A stretch of 64,000 nt of DNA, from the NCBI RefSeq assembly GCF_008042035.1, contig NZ_RDBL01000008.1, positions 1 through 64,000 on the forward strand, given 5' to 3'. The translations under genes and the position numbers were made by a program. The notes beneath the pieces are model-generated. The model saw only the letters and a list, made by a program, of their open reading frames with translations, was not told the origin of the DNA and did no database searches. Numbering within the stretch: the first letter of the stretch is position 1; each line of letters opens with the position of its first letter. The DNA comes from Streptomyces sp. col6. Its GTDB lineage: Bacteria; Actinomycetota; Actinomycetes; Streptomycetales; Streptomycetaceae. Positions 1-8,800 of this stretch are shown here, piece after piece.

Positions 1-155
1 GGCCGGGGCCGGTCCCGCAGGGGGTGGCGGGTGCGTGGCAGAGGCCGGGGACCGCCGTTCGAGTCGCGGCGGGCGGCGGGCCCGTTCACTCTGGACGGGA
101 CGATTCCGTGCCGGTGAGAGACGAGACCCGCCTTCCCCCCTCCTGGAGGATTCGG

Positions 156-842
156 ATGACGACTGCCGCCGCACCACCCGTCGACCTGGGAAGGCTGTGG
201 ACGCTGCCAGGGGTCTACGCGCCCCAGGCCGACACCCACCTACTGGCGCGGGCGCTGCGGGCCGAGGGCCCCACCGCTGACATGGACGTCCTCGACGTCT
301 GCACCGGCAGCGGCGCCCTCGCCCTGCTGGCCGCGCGCTGCGGAGCCAGGGTCTGCGCGATCGACATATCGATGCGGGCCGTGCTGACCGCCCGGATGAA
401 CGCCGCCCGCGCCGGCCACCGGGTCAGGGTGCTGCGCGGCGACCTCACCGGCCCCGTCGCCGCGCAGCGCTTCGACCTGATCCTGAGCAACCCGCCGTAC
501 GTCCCCGCCCCGGACGTCCGCCGCCCCCGGGGCCACGGCTCCGAGCGCGCGTGGGACGCCGGGCCGAGCGGCCGCCGGGACCTGGACCGCATCTGCGCCC
601 GCGCCCCCGACGTCCTGCGCCCGCGCGGTGTGCTGCTCCTCGTCCACTCCGGGCTGTGCGGAGCGGAGGAGACCCTGGACCGGCTGACCGCGAGCGGCCT
701 GCGCTGCGCGGTGACGGGCCGGTCCTCCGTACCGTTCGGCCCGGTGATGACGGAGCGGCTGCCCTGGCTCCGGGCACGGGGTCTGATCGGGGCCGACGAC
801 GACACAGAGGAACTGGTGGTCATCCGTGCCGAACGCCCCTGA
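156..842 (+). CDS. HemK-like class I SAM-dependent methyltransferase
   Basis: Predicted 228-residue methyltransferase. A GGAGGA ribosome binding site five bases before the ATG at 156 decides the start. The SAM-binding motif I (DVCTGSGALALLAA, about residues 45-58) is followed by an acidic strand end (AIDIS) and by SNPPYVPAP near residue 110. The NPPY signature is typical of N5-glutamine or adenine-N6 methyltransferases of the HemK/PrmC type. There is no N-terminal HemK helical domain, so it is closer to the short archaeal/eukaryotic Mtq2-like form than to true PrmC. The next gene overlaps its 3' end by 17 bp, so the two are probably co-translated. The substrate cannot be read from the sequence; a release factor, another protein or a small molecule are all possible. 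Confidence 0.8.
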   Translation: MTTAAAPPVDLGRLWTLPGVYAPQADTHLLARALRAEGPTADMDVLDVCTGSGALALLAARCGARVCAIDISMRAVLTARMNAARAGHRVRVLRGDLTGPVAAQRFDLILSNPPYVPAPDVRRPRGHGSERAWDAGPSGRRDLDRICARAPDVLRPRGVLLLVHSGLCGAEETLDRLTASGLRCAVTGRSSVPFGPVMTERLPWLRARGLIGADDDTEELVVIRAERP

Positions 843-1044
843 CACCCCCCGCCGCCTGACCGTCGAGCCGAACGGCCCCGTGCTGATCGAGGGCCCGGTC
901 GAGATCGTCCGGGAGGACGGCACGACCGTCACCTCCGACCGCTTCCTCGTGGCCGTCTGCACCTGCCGCCGCAGCCGCGCGTACCCCTGGTGCGACACCA
1001 GTCACCGGCGCCGGACGAAGCCACCGGGGGCTGGGCGGAACTGA
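826..1044 (+). CDS. CDGSH-type iron-sulfur protein
   Basis: Small 72-residue protein starting at GTG 826 inside the end of the methyltransferase gene. Its C-terminal half carries the CDGSH pattern C-x-C-x2-S-x3-P-x-C-D-x2-H, seen as CTCRRSRAYPWCDTSH. The three Cys and one His bind a redox-active 2Fe-2S cluster in the mitoNEET family. Bacterial single-CDGSH proteins are soluble electron or cluster carriers of mostly unknown partner. The overlap with the methyltransferase suggests joint expression and perhaps a joint function, but the sequence does not show which. Confidence 0.8.
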   Translation: MPNAPDTPRRLTVEPNGPVLIEGPVEIVREDGTTVTSDRFLVAVCTCRRSRAYPWCDTSHRRRTKPPGAGRN

Positions 1045-1540
1045 GCTCCGTGCCGGACCGGCTGCCCTTTGCTCGGGCGATGGTCGACGGGTGGATGCCC
1101 AACCGAGGAGGGCTTTCGGCTGCTCGGGTATGGCCGGTGACGAGGCGTCTCCCATGCATTGTCGGCGGGACCGGATCCGAGCTGTATGGTTGACGCCCCG
1201 TCAGTCCCACTTGCATCGTTCGTGGCGCAATGTGCCTGGTTGGGGCCTCCGGGTGGCCCTTTCCAGGAATACCGTTGACCAGGAATGGGCGTTCGGAGAC
1301 ACTTGCCACTGGCAACGCGTGCGCAGCCGAGGGGCGTTGCAGGGGGCGGCGTGAAGTGCTTGACTCAACCGAGGTTCACTGATGCAACTTTGAGTAGACG
1401 TCAACTCCAGATGTGTTTTTGAACACTCGGCTCGATCTGGCGCGTCGATGCCTGCGGTGATCAGATCGATACCGTTCTCGGCCCGGTGGCCACGAACCTT
1501 CCCGGCGCTCGGCCGGAAGATCATCGATGGGAGTTTTCAG
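1045..1540. other. Non-coding gap upstream of the NRPS operon
   Basis: About 500 bases with no convincing gene; the short ORFs here lack coding character and ribosome binding sites. The stretch is less GC-rich than its surroundings near 1350-1430, as expected for a promoter region. I looked for a cobalamin riboswitch, because the next gene is a B12 enzyme, and did not see a recognisable B12-box. It most likely carries the operon promoter and marks the left edge of the biosynthetic cluster. Confidence 0.5.
1360..1404 (+). promoter_or_regulatory. Possible promoter/operator with TTGA..TCAA palindromes
   Basis: Two small dyads lie together: TTGACTCAA at 1360-1368, and TTGA at 1390-1393 paired with TCAA at 1401-1404. 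The first overlaps a -35-like TTGACT. No good -10 hexamer is visible at 17-18 bp. The site is 137-181 bases before the preferred start of the mutase gene and is a plausible regulator or sigma-factor site for the operon. This is pattern-based inference only. Confidence 0.3.
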
Positions 1541-3385
1541 GTGGTTGATGTACGCCGCGCGGGGGCGGCGCTGGCTGTCGGTGGGCTGGGTGCCGACAGC
1601 CATTCCGTCGGGCTGTTCGTCCTCCAACGCGCTCTGGTCGCAGCGGGTTTCCGGGTTCACGATCTCGGGATCCAGAACGACTTCGAACGGTTCGCCGCCG
1701 CCGCACCCTACTGCGACGCTGTGCTCGTATCGAACATGGATGGGCACGCCGGGCACTACCTGCGTGATGTCACGGATCTGCCGGGCGACTGCCTCTGGTA
1801 CCTGGGCGGACATCCGACGATGGACGGAGACACCACCGCCCTCGAAGGGCTCGGCTTCACACGCGTCTACGGCGACTTCGTCGAGGTCGACACGGTCGTC
1901 GCCGCGCTGCGTGAAGACCTTGTCGGACACCGCCCCCGGCTCACGGGGCGGATGACCCTGCCCGGTCGCCGCGCCGAGCCCAAGATCGAAGGGCGGGACG
2001 CCGTTCTCGGTCAATGGCCAACCGGCGAGGCGGCGCGCAGCATCGAGGAGAACGCGGCCGTACTCGCCCAGCGGCCGTCGCTCGCCGAGCTGCACGGCGC
2101 TTCGCCGCGTCCGCTGCTGCAGCCCAGGTCGGGCGTGCGCGGGCAGGGAGACCAGCAGCGTCTCTTCGCCGAACTGCACGGTGCCGGAGCCGATGTCCTG
2201 TCCTTCCAGGTCGACTCGCTCACCAGGGACGGCAGGTACGCCGAGGCACAGCGGGCCATGTCGGACCGCGGGGATCTCAATGGATTCCCCGTGGTGAACC
2301 ATGGCGTCGACGCACTGCGACAGATCAGCGCCGCGTGCCCCGTACCCCTCCAGACACGGCACAGCGCACGTGATCCGCGCCTGCTGGCCGAACTGAGCTA
2401 CGCCGGGGGCGTGACCGCCTTCGAAGGCGGTCCGATCTGCTACAACATCCCCTACTACGCGGAACTCCCCCTGGCCGTCTCCATCGACCGGTGGCGGTAT
2501 GTCGACCGGCTCACCGGGCGGTACGCCGACCTCGGCGTCGTCCTGGACCGTGAGTTCTTCGGCACGCTCACCGCGACGCTCCTGCCTCCGTGCGTCGCCA
2601 TCACCACCAATCTGCTGGAAGGCATGCTCGCCGTCGAGGCCGGTGTGCGTTCCGTGTCACTGGCCTACGCCGAGCAGGGCTGCAGGTCCCAGGACGTTGC
2701 CGCTGTACGCGTCATGGGCGCGCTGGCGCGGGAATTACTCGCTACGGGCAGAGACGTACACGTCGCCACGGTGTTCCACCAGTACATGGGGGCTTTCCCC
2801 AGGCACCCCGACGACGCCGAACAGCTCATCCTGGCGTCCGCCGAGACTGCGGCCCTCGCGGGCGCGGACCGGATCGTCGTCAAGACTGCCTGCGAGGCGC
2901 TGCGCATCCCCGGCGTCGAGGACAACATGCGTGCGCTCGCCCTGGCCGGCCGAGGGGTCGACGGTGCCGCGCGTGCCGCTCACCTCTGGGACACCGAGGA
3001 AGCGGCGCGCATAGAGGCGTCCGTGCGCTCCCTTCTTCAGGCGGTACTGGCCCTCGCACCGGGGGACACCGGCGCGTGCGTCGAGCAGGCCTTCGCGCTC
3101 GGGTACCTGGACATACCGTTCTCGCCGAGCAGGTTCAATGCCGGCCGGATGGTCGCGGCGAGGGACCTCACCGGTGCGGTCCGTATCCTTGAGCCGGGTG
3201 ACATGCCCCTTCCGCAGGACGTCCTGGCCTTTGAGGCCGATCGGCTGAACGAGCGTCTCGCCGTTGCCGGCGTGAGCCGTTCCGAGGCTTGGCGCCTGGT
3301 CGCGGACGATGTCCTGCGCACCAACCGCCGACGTACTTCCTGGCCGCTCGACCGGGCGGCTCGTTCCGAGCGGGCGGTGGGATGA
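1541..3385 (+). CDS. Cobalamin-dependent glutamate mutase, fused S and E subunits
   Basis: Predicted to interconvert L-glutamate and threo-3-methyl-L-aspartate using adenosylcobalamin. Residues 1-135 form the B12-binding S chain with DSHSVG at 19-24, the DxHxxG motif whose His ligates cobalt, followed by SNM and YLGGH segments. Residues about 145-614 match the catalytic epsilon chain (ELSYAGG, EGGPICYNIPY, TATLLPPCVAITTN). Most bacteria encode these as two genes, so the fusion is notable. GTG 1541 is preferred because GGGAG lies eight bases before it and the S-fold begins immediately; an ATG at 1448 would add an unrelated N-terminal tail. An in-frame TTA leucine codon at 2735-2737 suggests dependence on bldA tRNA. 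ATGA overlap with the next gene couples translation. Methylaspartate is a known NRPS building block (friulimicin, vicenistatin), so it probably feeds the adjacent synthetases. Confidence 0.88.
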   Translation: MVDVRRAGAALAVGGLGADSHSVGLFVLQRALVAAGFRVHDLGIQNDFERFAAAAPYCDAVLVSNMDGHAGHYLRDVTDLPGDCLWYLGGHPTMDGDTTALEGLGFTRVYGDFVEVDTVVAALREDLVGHRPRLTGRMTLPGRRAEPKIEGRDAVLGQWPTGEAARSIEENAAVLAQRPSLAELHGASPRPLLQPRSGVRGQGDQQRLFAELHGAGADVLSFQVDSLTRDGRYAEAQRAMSDRGDLNGFPVVNHGVDALRQISAACPVPLQTRHSARDPRLLAELSYAGGVTAFEGGPICYNIPYYAELPLAVSIDRWRYVDRLTGRYADLGVVLDREFFGTLTATLLPPCVAITTNLLEGMLAVEAGVRSVSLAYAEQGCRSQDVAAVRVMGALARELLATGRDVHVATVFHQYMGAFPRHPDDAEQLILASAETAALAGADRIVVKTACEALRIPGVEDNMRALALAGRGVDGAARAAHLWDTEEAARIEASVRSLLQAVLALAPGDTGACVEQAFALGYLDIPFSPSRFNAGRMVAARDLTGAVRILEPGDMPLPQDVLAFEADRLNERLAVAGVSRSEAWRLVADDVLRTNRRRTSWPLDRAARSERAVG

Positions 3386-4122
3386 ACCCGGATGTCTGGT
3401 TGCCTGCCGCACCTTCGACGGGCACACCGGCCCAGCGGCGGCTGTTGATCCTGCCCCACGCGGGAAGCGGCACGGGGGCCTGGTTCCCCTGGCGTTCCCG
3501 CCTGCCGGACGATGTGGAGCTGCGTGTCGCCCGTCTGCCCGGACGCGAGTCGCGTCTCGGTGAGAAGCCGCTGACCTCGGCGGCGGAAGCTCTCACCGAG
3601 CTGACCCATGCGTATCGGGCACTGCCACCGATGCCGACCGTGGTGTTCGGACACAGCCTCGGCGCGCTCCTGGCGTACGGACTGTGCGTGGGGTGTCCGG
3701 GCACCATTCGCGCCCTTGTGGTCTCGGGCGAAGTGGCTCCGGGCAGCTGTGACCGGTCGCACGCGGACCTCCTGGGGCTCTCCGACCGCGAACTGGCGCT
3801 GGAGGCGAACCGGCGCTGGGGCGCGGTACCGGCCGAGATTCTGGATGCTCCGGAGTTCCTGTCCCTCTTCCTGCCCGCGCTCCGTGGAGACTTGGCGCTG
3901 GTCGACAGCTTTCCGGAGCGGCCCGGTGGACCGATCGGCATACCGCTCTCGGTCTTCGCGGGCGTCGAGGACGATCTCGATGCCGGGGGAGTCCACCGGT
4001 GGGAACTCCACACCGAGGCCCGGACGCAGTTGTTCCGGCATCCCGGAGCGCACATGGCGGTGCTGGAGGATCCAGCCGTCACCGAACAGGTAGTCAGCAC
4101 ATGCCTCGGGGGGCTGTCGTGA
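3382..4122 (+). CDS. Type II (editing) thioesterase
   Basis: 246-residue alpha/beta hydrolase of the RifR/SrfAD family, which strips misprimed or stalled acyl groups from carrier-protein phosphopantetheine arms. The nucleophile elbow is GHSLGA with Ser92. A catalytic Asp is likely at about residue 197 (GVEDD) and the His at 224 (GAHM). The N-terminal LLILPHAGSG stretch with the following W-F is typical of the family. The start overlaps the mutase stop as ATGA, and its stop overlaps the synthetase start as GTGA, so all three should be translated together. It is not a product-releasing thioesterase; release is assigned to the terminal reductase domain of the second synthetase. Confidence 0.9.
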   Translation: MNPDVWLPAAPSTGTPAQRRLLILPHAGSGTGAWFPWRSRLPDDVELRVARLPGRESRLGEKPLTSAAEALTELTHAYRALPPMPTVVFGHSLGALLAYGLCVGCPGTIRALVVSGEVAPGSCDRSHADLLGLSDRELALEANRRWGAVPAEILDAPEFLSLFLPALRGDLALVDSFPERPGGPIGIPLSVFAGVEDDLDAGGVHRWELHTEARTQLFRHPGAHMAVLEDPAVTEQVVSTCLGGLS

Positions 4123-5880
4123 CGTTTTTGGACCAGGCTCTGGCACATCGCCAGGAGCGCCCGCAGGCACCCGCCATCACCTTGGTCACCGCCGATGCCG
4201 AGCCGTACACACTGAGCCGGGCCGAACTGTTCCGCCGCGCCGGGAGCGTGGCGGAACAGGTGCGAGCGACAACGGCGCCCGGAGACCGGGTCCTTGTAGC
4301 TCTGCCCACCGGAGTCGAACTGGTCGCCGCACTGCTCGGGGTTCTCATGGCCGGCCGGGTCGTGGTGCCCGCTCCGGCCGCTCCCGGCCCGCGCAACGAA
4401 GCACGTCTGCGGCAGATCGTGAAGGACGCCGGATGCGCTCTCGCCTTCAGCAGTGTCGCTGTACCCGGAGCAGTGCTTCCTGATGTCGGGAGCGACGCCA
4501 CGGATCTGCGCGTCGAATCCGGTGATCTCGCCGTACTGCAGTACACGTCGGGTTCCACTTCCGCGCCCAAGGGCGTGCGGGTGCGGACGGCCAACATCGA
4601 CGCGAACCTCGCTCTGATGGAACGGGCCTTCGAGCAGAGCGAGAGCGACGTCATAGCGGGCTGGCTCCCGCTCTTCCACGACATGGGCCTGGTCGGCAAC
4701 TTCCTGCATCCGCTGCGCATGGGTCTCCACGTGGTGCTGATGGCACCGGAGCACTTCGTGCGCGACCCCAGCGCCTGGCTGCGTGCGATCAGCGATTTCG
4801 GGGTCACCACGAGCGGTGGACCCGACTTCGGGTACTCCTGGTGTGCGGACCGCATCGACCCCGCACGTCTCGGCGACATCGACCTCAGCCGGTGGCGCGT
4901 CGCCTTCACGGGGTCCGAGCCGATCGCCGCGCGGACCATGGAGCGGTTCTCCTCGGCGTTCGCGGGCAAGGGCTTCCGGGCCGAGGCGTTCACCCCCTGC
5001 TACGGCCTGGCCGAGTCGACGCTTCTCGTCTCCTCCTACGAGGTCGGTGCGAAGCCCCGCGTGACCGCCCACGGCGTGAGCTGTGGCCGCCCGCTGGAGG
5101 ACGTCGTCATCGTGGACGAGGCCGGTTCCGCGGTCGACGGTGTCGGAGAGATCTGGGTGCGCGGGGCGAGCGTCGCCGACGGCTACCACGGGCTGCCCTC
5201 GAGCGAGAACTGCGACCTTCGTACGGCCGATGGCCGCGACGGCTGGCTGCGCACCGGAGACCTCGGCGTCATCAGTGACGGCGAGCTCTACATCCGTGGC
5301 CGGTCCAAGGACCTGGTGATTCTGCGCGGGGAGAACCACCACCCCCACGATCTCGAACAGATCGCGAAGCAGGCCGACGGTGTCCTGACGGCGTGTGCCT
5401 TCTCGGGGCCCGGCGAGCCGGAGCGCCTGATCCTCGCGCTCGAGGCCCGCGGTCCCGCCGCGGACATCGTCACGCAGGTCCGCCGCGCCTTCCGTGAGGA
5501 ACTGGCGTTCGAGCCGGACGAGGTGCTGATTCTCCGCGGTCGCTCGCTGCCCCGCACGACGAGTGGAAAGCTGCAGCGCAGCGCCTGCCGTGCGGCGTGG
5601 GAGGCCGGGGAACTCCCGTTGGCCCACACCTGGGTGGCTGGCACGGAGGGGCGTGCCCCGACGGGCCCGGAGGAAGAGCTGCTCGCCGACCTCTGGCACG
5701 AGCTGCTGGGCGTGCGTGTCGTCTCCGCCGAGGCGAGCTTCTTCGCGACGGGCGGCGCCAGCGTCCTGGCCGTCGAACTGTCCGCACGCGTCGCGCAGCG
5801 GCTCGGGGTCCATGTATCGCCCGTCGAGTTGCTTGCCGCGGGGACGCTGGAGGCGCAGGCCGAGGCCATCGTGCGCGCGC
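4119..5880 (+). other. Loading unit: fatty acyl-AMP ligase plus ACP
   Basis: The first domain is a FAAL rather than an amino-acid adenylation domain. It has QYTSGSTSAPKG near residue 141, GWLPLFHDMGL, FTPCYGLAEST and a late RSKDLVILRGENHHPHDLE-type segment, all characteristic of FAALs that activate fatty acids as acyl-adenylates and pass them to an ACP. The ACP follows directly with the phosphopantetheine serine in FATGGAS (about residue 547). This predicts an N-terminal acyl chain on the product; chain length and any hydroxylation cannot be read. Confidence 0.9.
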
Positions 5881-8800
5881 CGCGTCCGGCAGAGCCGGTG
5901 ACCGAGCCCGATCAGGCACCGCTCTCCCTGCAACAGGAGGGGCTGTGGCTGCTGTCCCAGCTGTCTCCCTCGGGGCTGCCACCGGTCTCGGTGACCGTCG
6001 GACTGCCACCGGGAGCCGACGCCGAAGCGGCCGTGGCCGAACTGGTGCGCCGTCACCCCGTGTTGGCGACCATCGGTCCCGATGCCGAAGGGCTCCAGCG
6101 GCGGATGCCGTGGACGTCCGTGGAAGGACGGCCCGACTTCACCGCAGGCCGGCCGTTCACCGTGCGCCGTTCCGGGGACGCACTGGAACTCGCCTGGGAC
6201 CACCAGGTGATCGACGGCTGGTCCGTGCGGGTTCTCATGGAAGAGCTCGAGGCACTGCTGGCGGGCCGGACCCTTCCGCCGGCTCCGCCCTCGGCCCTGG
6301 CCTGGGCGGTGGAACAGCGCAAGGCACTGGCGGCCGGTGACGACCGCGAGGACGCCGCGTTCTGGCGGGCGCGGTCGGTGGACGGAAGCGTCGAGATGCC
6401 GTGGTCGCGGCCCGGCGCCGACGCAGCGGGACTCACGTCGCGACGGGTCGCCGACGCAGACGCGCTGAAGCGACGGGCACGCGAGCTCGACACCACGGTG
6501 GCGGCCCTCCTCCTGACGGCGGTCTCCGTGGTGCTGTGCCGGCTCAGTGGCCGCAGCGACGTCGCGATAGGCGTGCCCTTCGCCAACCGCACTCCTCCGT
6601 GGACACGCACGGTCGGCTGCCTGGTCTCCGTGCAACGCACCGTCACCCATGTCTCGGAGGGGTCGACCGGTATCGAACTGGTGCACCGGATCGGCCGGGA
6701 GCTGCAGGACGTCCAGGGGCACACCTCGCTGCCCCTCGACGCGTTGCAGTCCCGCCTCGGACTGGCACGGGAGTCCACCCAGGTGGACGTCGTCTTCGAC
6801 CACCTCGTGGTGCCGCCGCAGGTGGGCACGCTCAGCATCCTCGGCACCTCTCTCGACCAGTGCCCGCCGGAGGCGAAGGCGCCTCTCACCATCACGGCCG
6901 TCGAGGACGAGGGTCTGCGCCTGGTGCTGCTGCGCCAACGTTCCTACATGGACGACGAGGCCGCGGAGGAGTTCGCCGATCAGCTGGAACTCGCCCTCGG
7001 CGAGCTGATCCGCACGCCCGGTGCCCGATGTATGGACTGGTCGCTCCGCACCGCCCGTGCCGACAGCGCCCTGCCGGTACTGGCCGACCCGCTGCCGGTC
7101 GCGGAGACGCTCTTGATACCCGATGCCGTCATGGCGGTGGCCCCGGAGCGGGAGGCCGTGCGACGCGGTGACACCGTCTGGACGTACGGACAGCTGCAAG
7201 CACGAGCGCTCCAGGTCACGGGCACCCTTCAGGACCGTGGTGTGCGTCCCGGCGATGTCGTCGGCATCCTGGGCAGTGCCGCCTTCGACACGGTCGCGGC
7301 CGCGCTGGGCACCATGCTCGCGGGCGGCGTCGTACTCCACCTCGACCGTCGCCTTCCTCCGGGCCGGCTCGCGACCATGGCGCGTGAGGCGTCTGCCCGG
7401 CTGATCCTTCGCGCGGACGGAGACGGGGAGCGTGACGCCGAACTCGGAGCCCCGTCCGAGATCGGCGAGGCTTTCGGCGAGGCGGTCTCCGTCGACCCGG
7501 CCGCCCCCGCCTATGTGGTTTTCAGTACCGGTTCGACCAGTACGCCCAAGGCGATCCTCGGCACCCACCGCGGCCTGGCGCACTTCCTGGGCTGGCAGCG
7601 CCGGACGTTCGACGTGGCAGGCGAGGACCGGTTCGTCCTGCTGACCAACCTCGCCTTCGACATGTCGCTGCGCGATGTGTGGCTGCCACTGACCTCCGGT
7701 GGCACGCTGCACCTTCTCGACGACCCCGCCGAGGTGCGTGGTGACCACGTCGTGCCGCTTCTGAGAGCGCGCAAGGTGACCCGGCTCCACCTCGTCCCCA
7801 CCCTCGCGAAGAGCTGGCTCGCCACCACGGAACCGACACCCCTGCCCGGACTCCGCAGCGTCTTCTTCGCGGGTGAGCCACTGAGCGACACTCTGGTCGA
7901 GCGGTTCCGCAGGCACTTCCCCGGCGAGTACGACGTACTGAACTTCTACGGCCCCTCGGAAACCACTCAGACCAAGATCTTCTACCGGGTTCCCGGCCGG
8001 CCGGAGCCCGGGGTGCAGCCCATTGGCCGCCCCCTCCCGGAGACCGCCATCACCCTCGTCAACGCGGCCGGTGTGCCCTGCGGCGTCGGCGAACCGGGGG
8101 AGATCCTGATCAGGACCCCCTTCGGCACCAAGGGCTACATCAACAACCGGGAAGCCCAGACGGAACGATTCATCCCTGACCCGTTCGGAAGCGGCCAGGA
8201 CACCTATCGTTCCGGTGACCTCGGACGGCTGCGTCTCGACGGTGCCATCGAGATCCTCGGCCGGGGGGACCGTCAGGTGAAGGTCCGCGGGGTAGCGGTG
8301 GACCCCGCCGAGGTCGCGGATGTCCTTTCCGGTCTCCCTGGCGTGCGCCAGGCAGCCGTGCGGGCCGAGCCGTTGCCCGACGGCGACCACCGCCTGGTGG
8401 CCTGGTTCGTCGCGAGCAGGCCCTGGAGCGCGTTGCGCGACGAGATGGCCGACAGCCTTCCCGCGGCGTTGGTACCGGAGCGCGCCATGGCGTGCGAGGC
8501 GCTTCCCGTGCATGCGAACGGAAAGGTCGACCTGCGGGCCCTTCCCGAACTGGTCGATGAGGGGCCCGCCGAAGCCGAGCTGCCTGTCGACGCCCTGGAA
8601 GCAGCTGTACTGGAGGCATGGCGCGCCACGCTCGGAAACCCCGAGCTGGACATGAACGCGGACTTCTTCGCCCACGGCGGCCACTCGTTGAAGGCGCTCG
8701 AACTCGCGGCCGCGATCAAGCGCGCTCTCGGCCGGGACATCCCCCTCGCGCAGATCCTCCAGGCACGGACGCCGCGCGAACTGGCGCGTCGGGGGCTCTC

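Noticed and set aside
1045-1540. Cobalamin riboswitch upstream of the glutamate mutase
   Set aside because: I looked for a B12-box and the associated stems and could not find them.
1448-1540. Upstream ATG start for the glutamate mutase
   Set aside because: The extra 31 residues precede the S-domain fold without homology, and the GTG at 1541 has a proper Shine-Dalgarno sequence.
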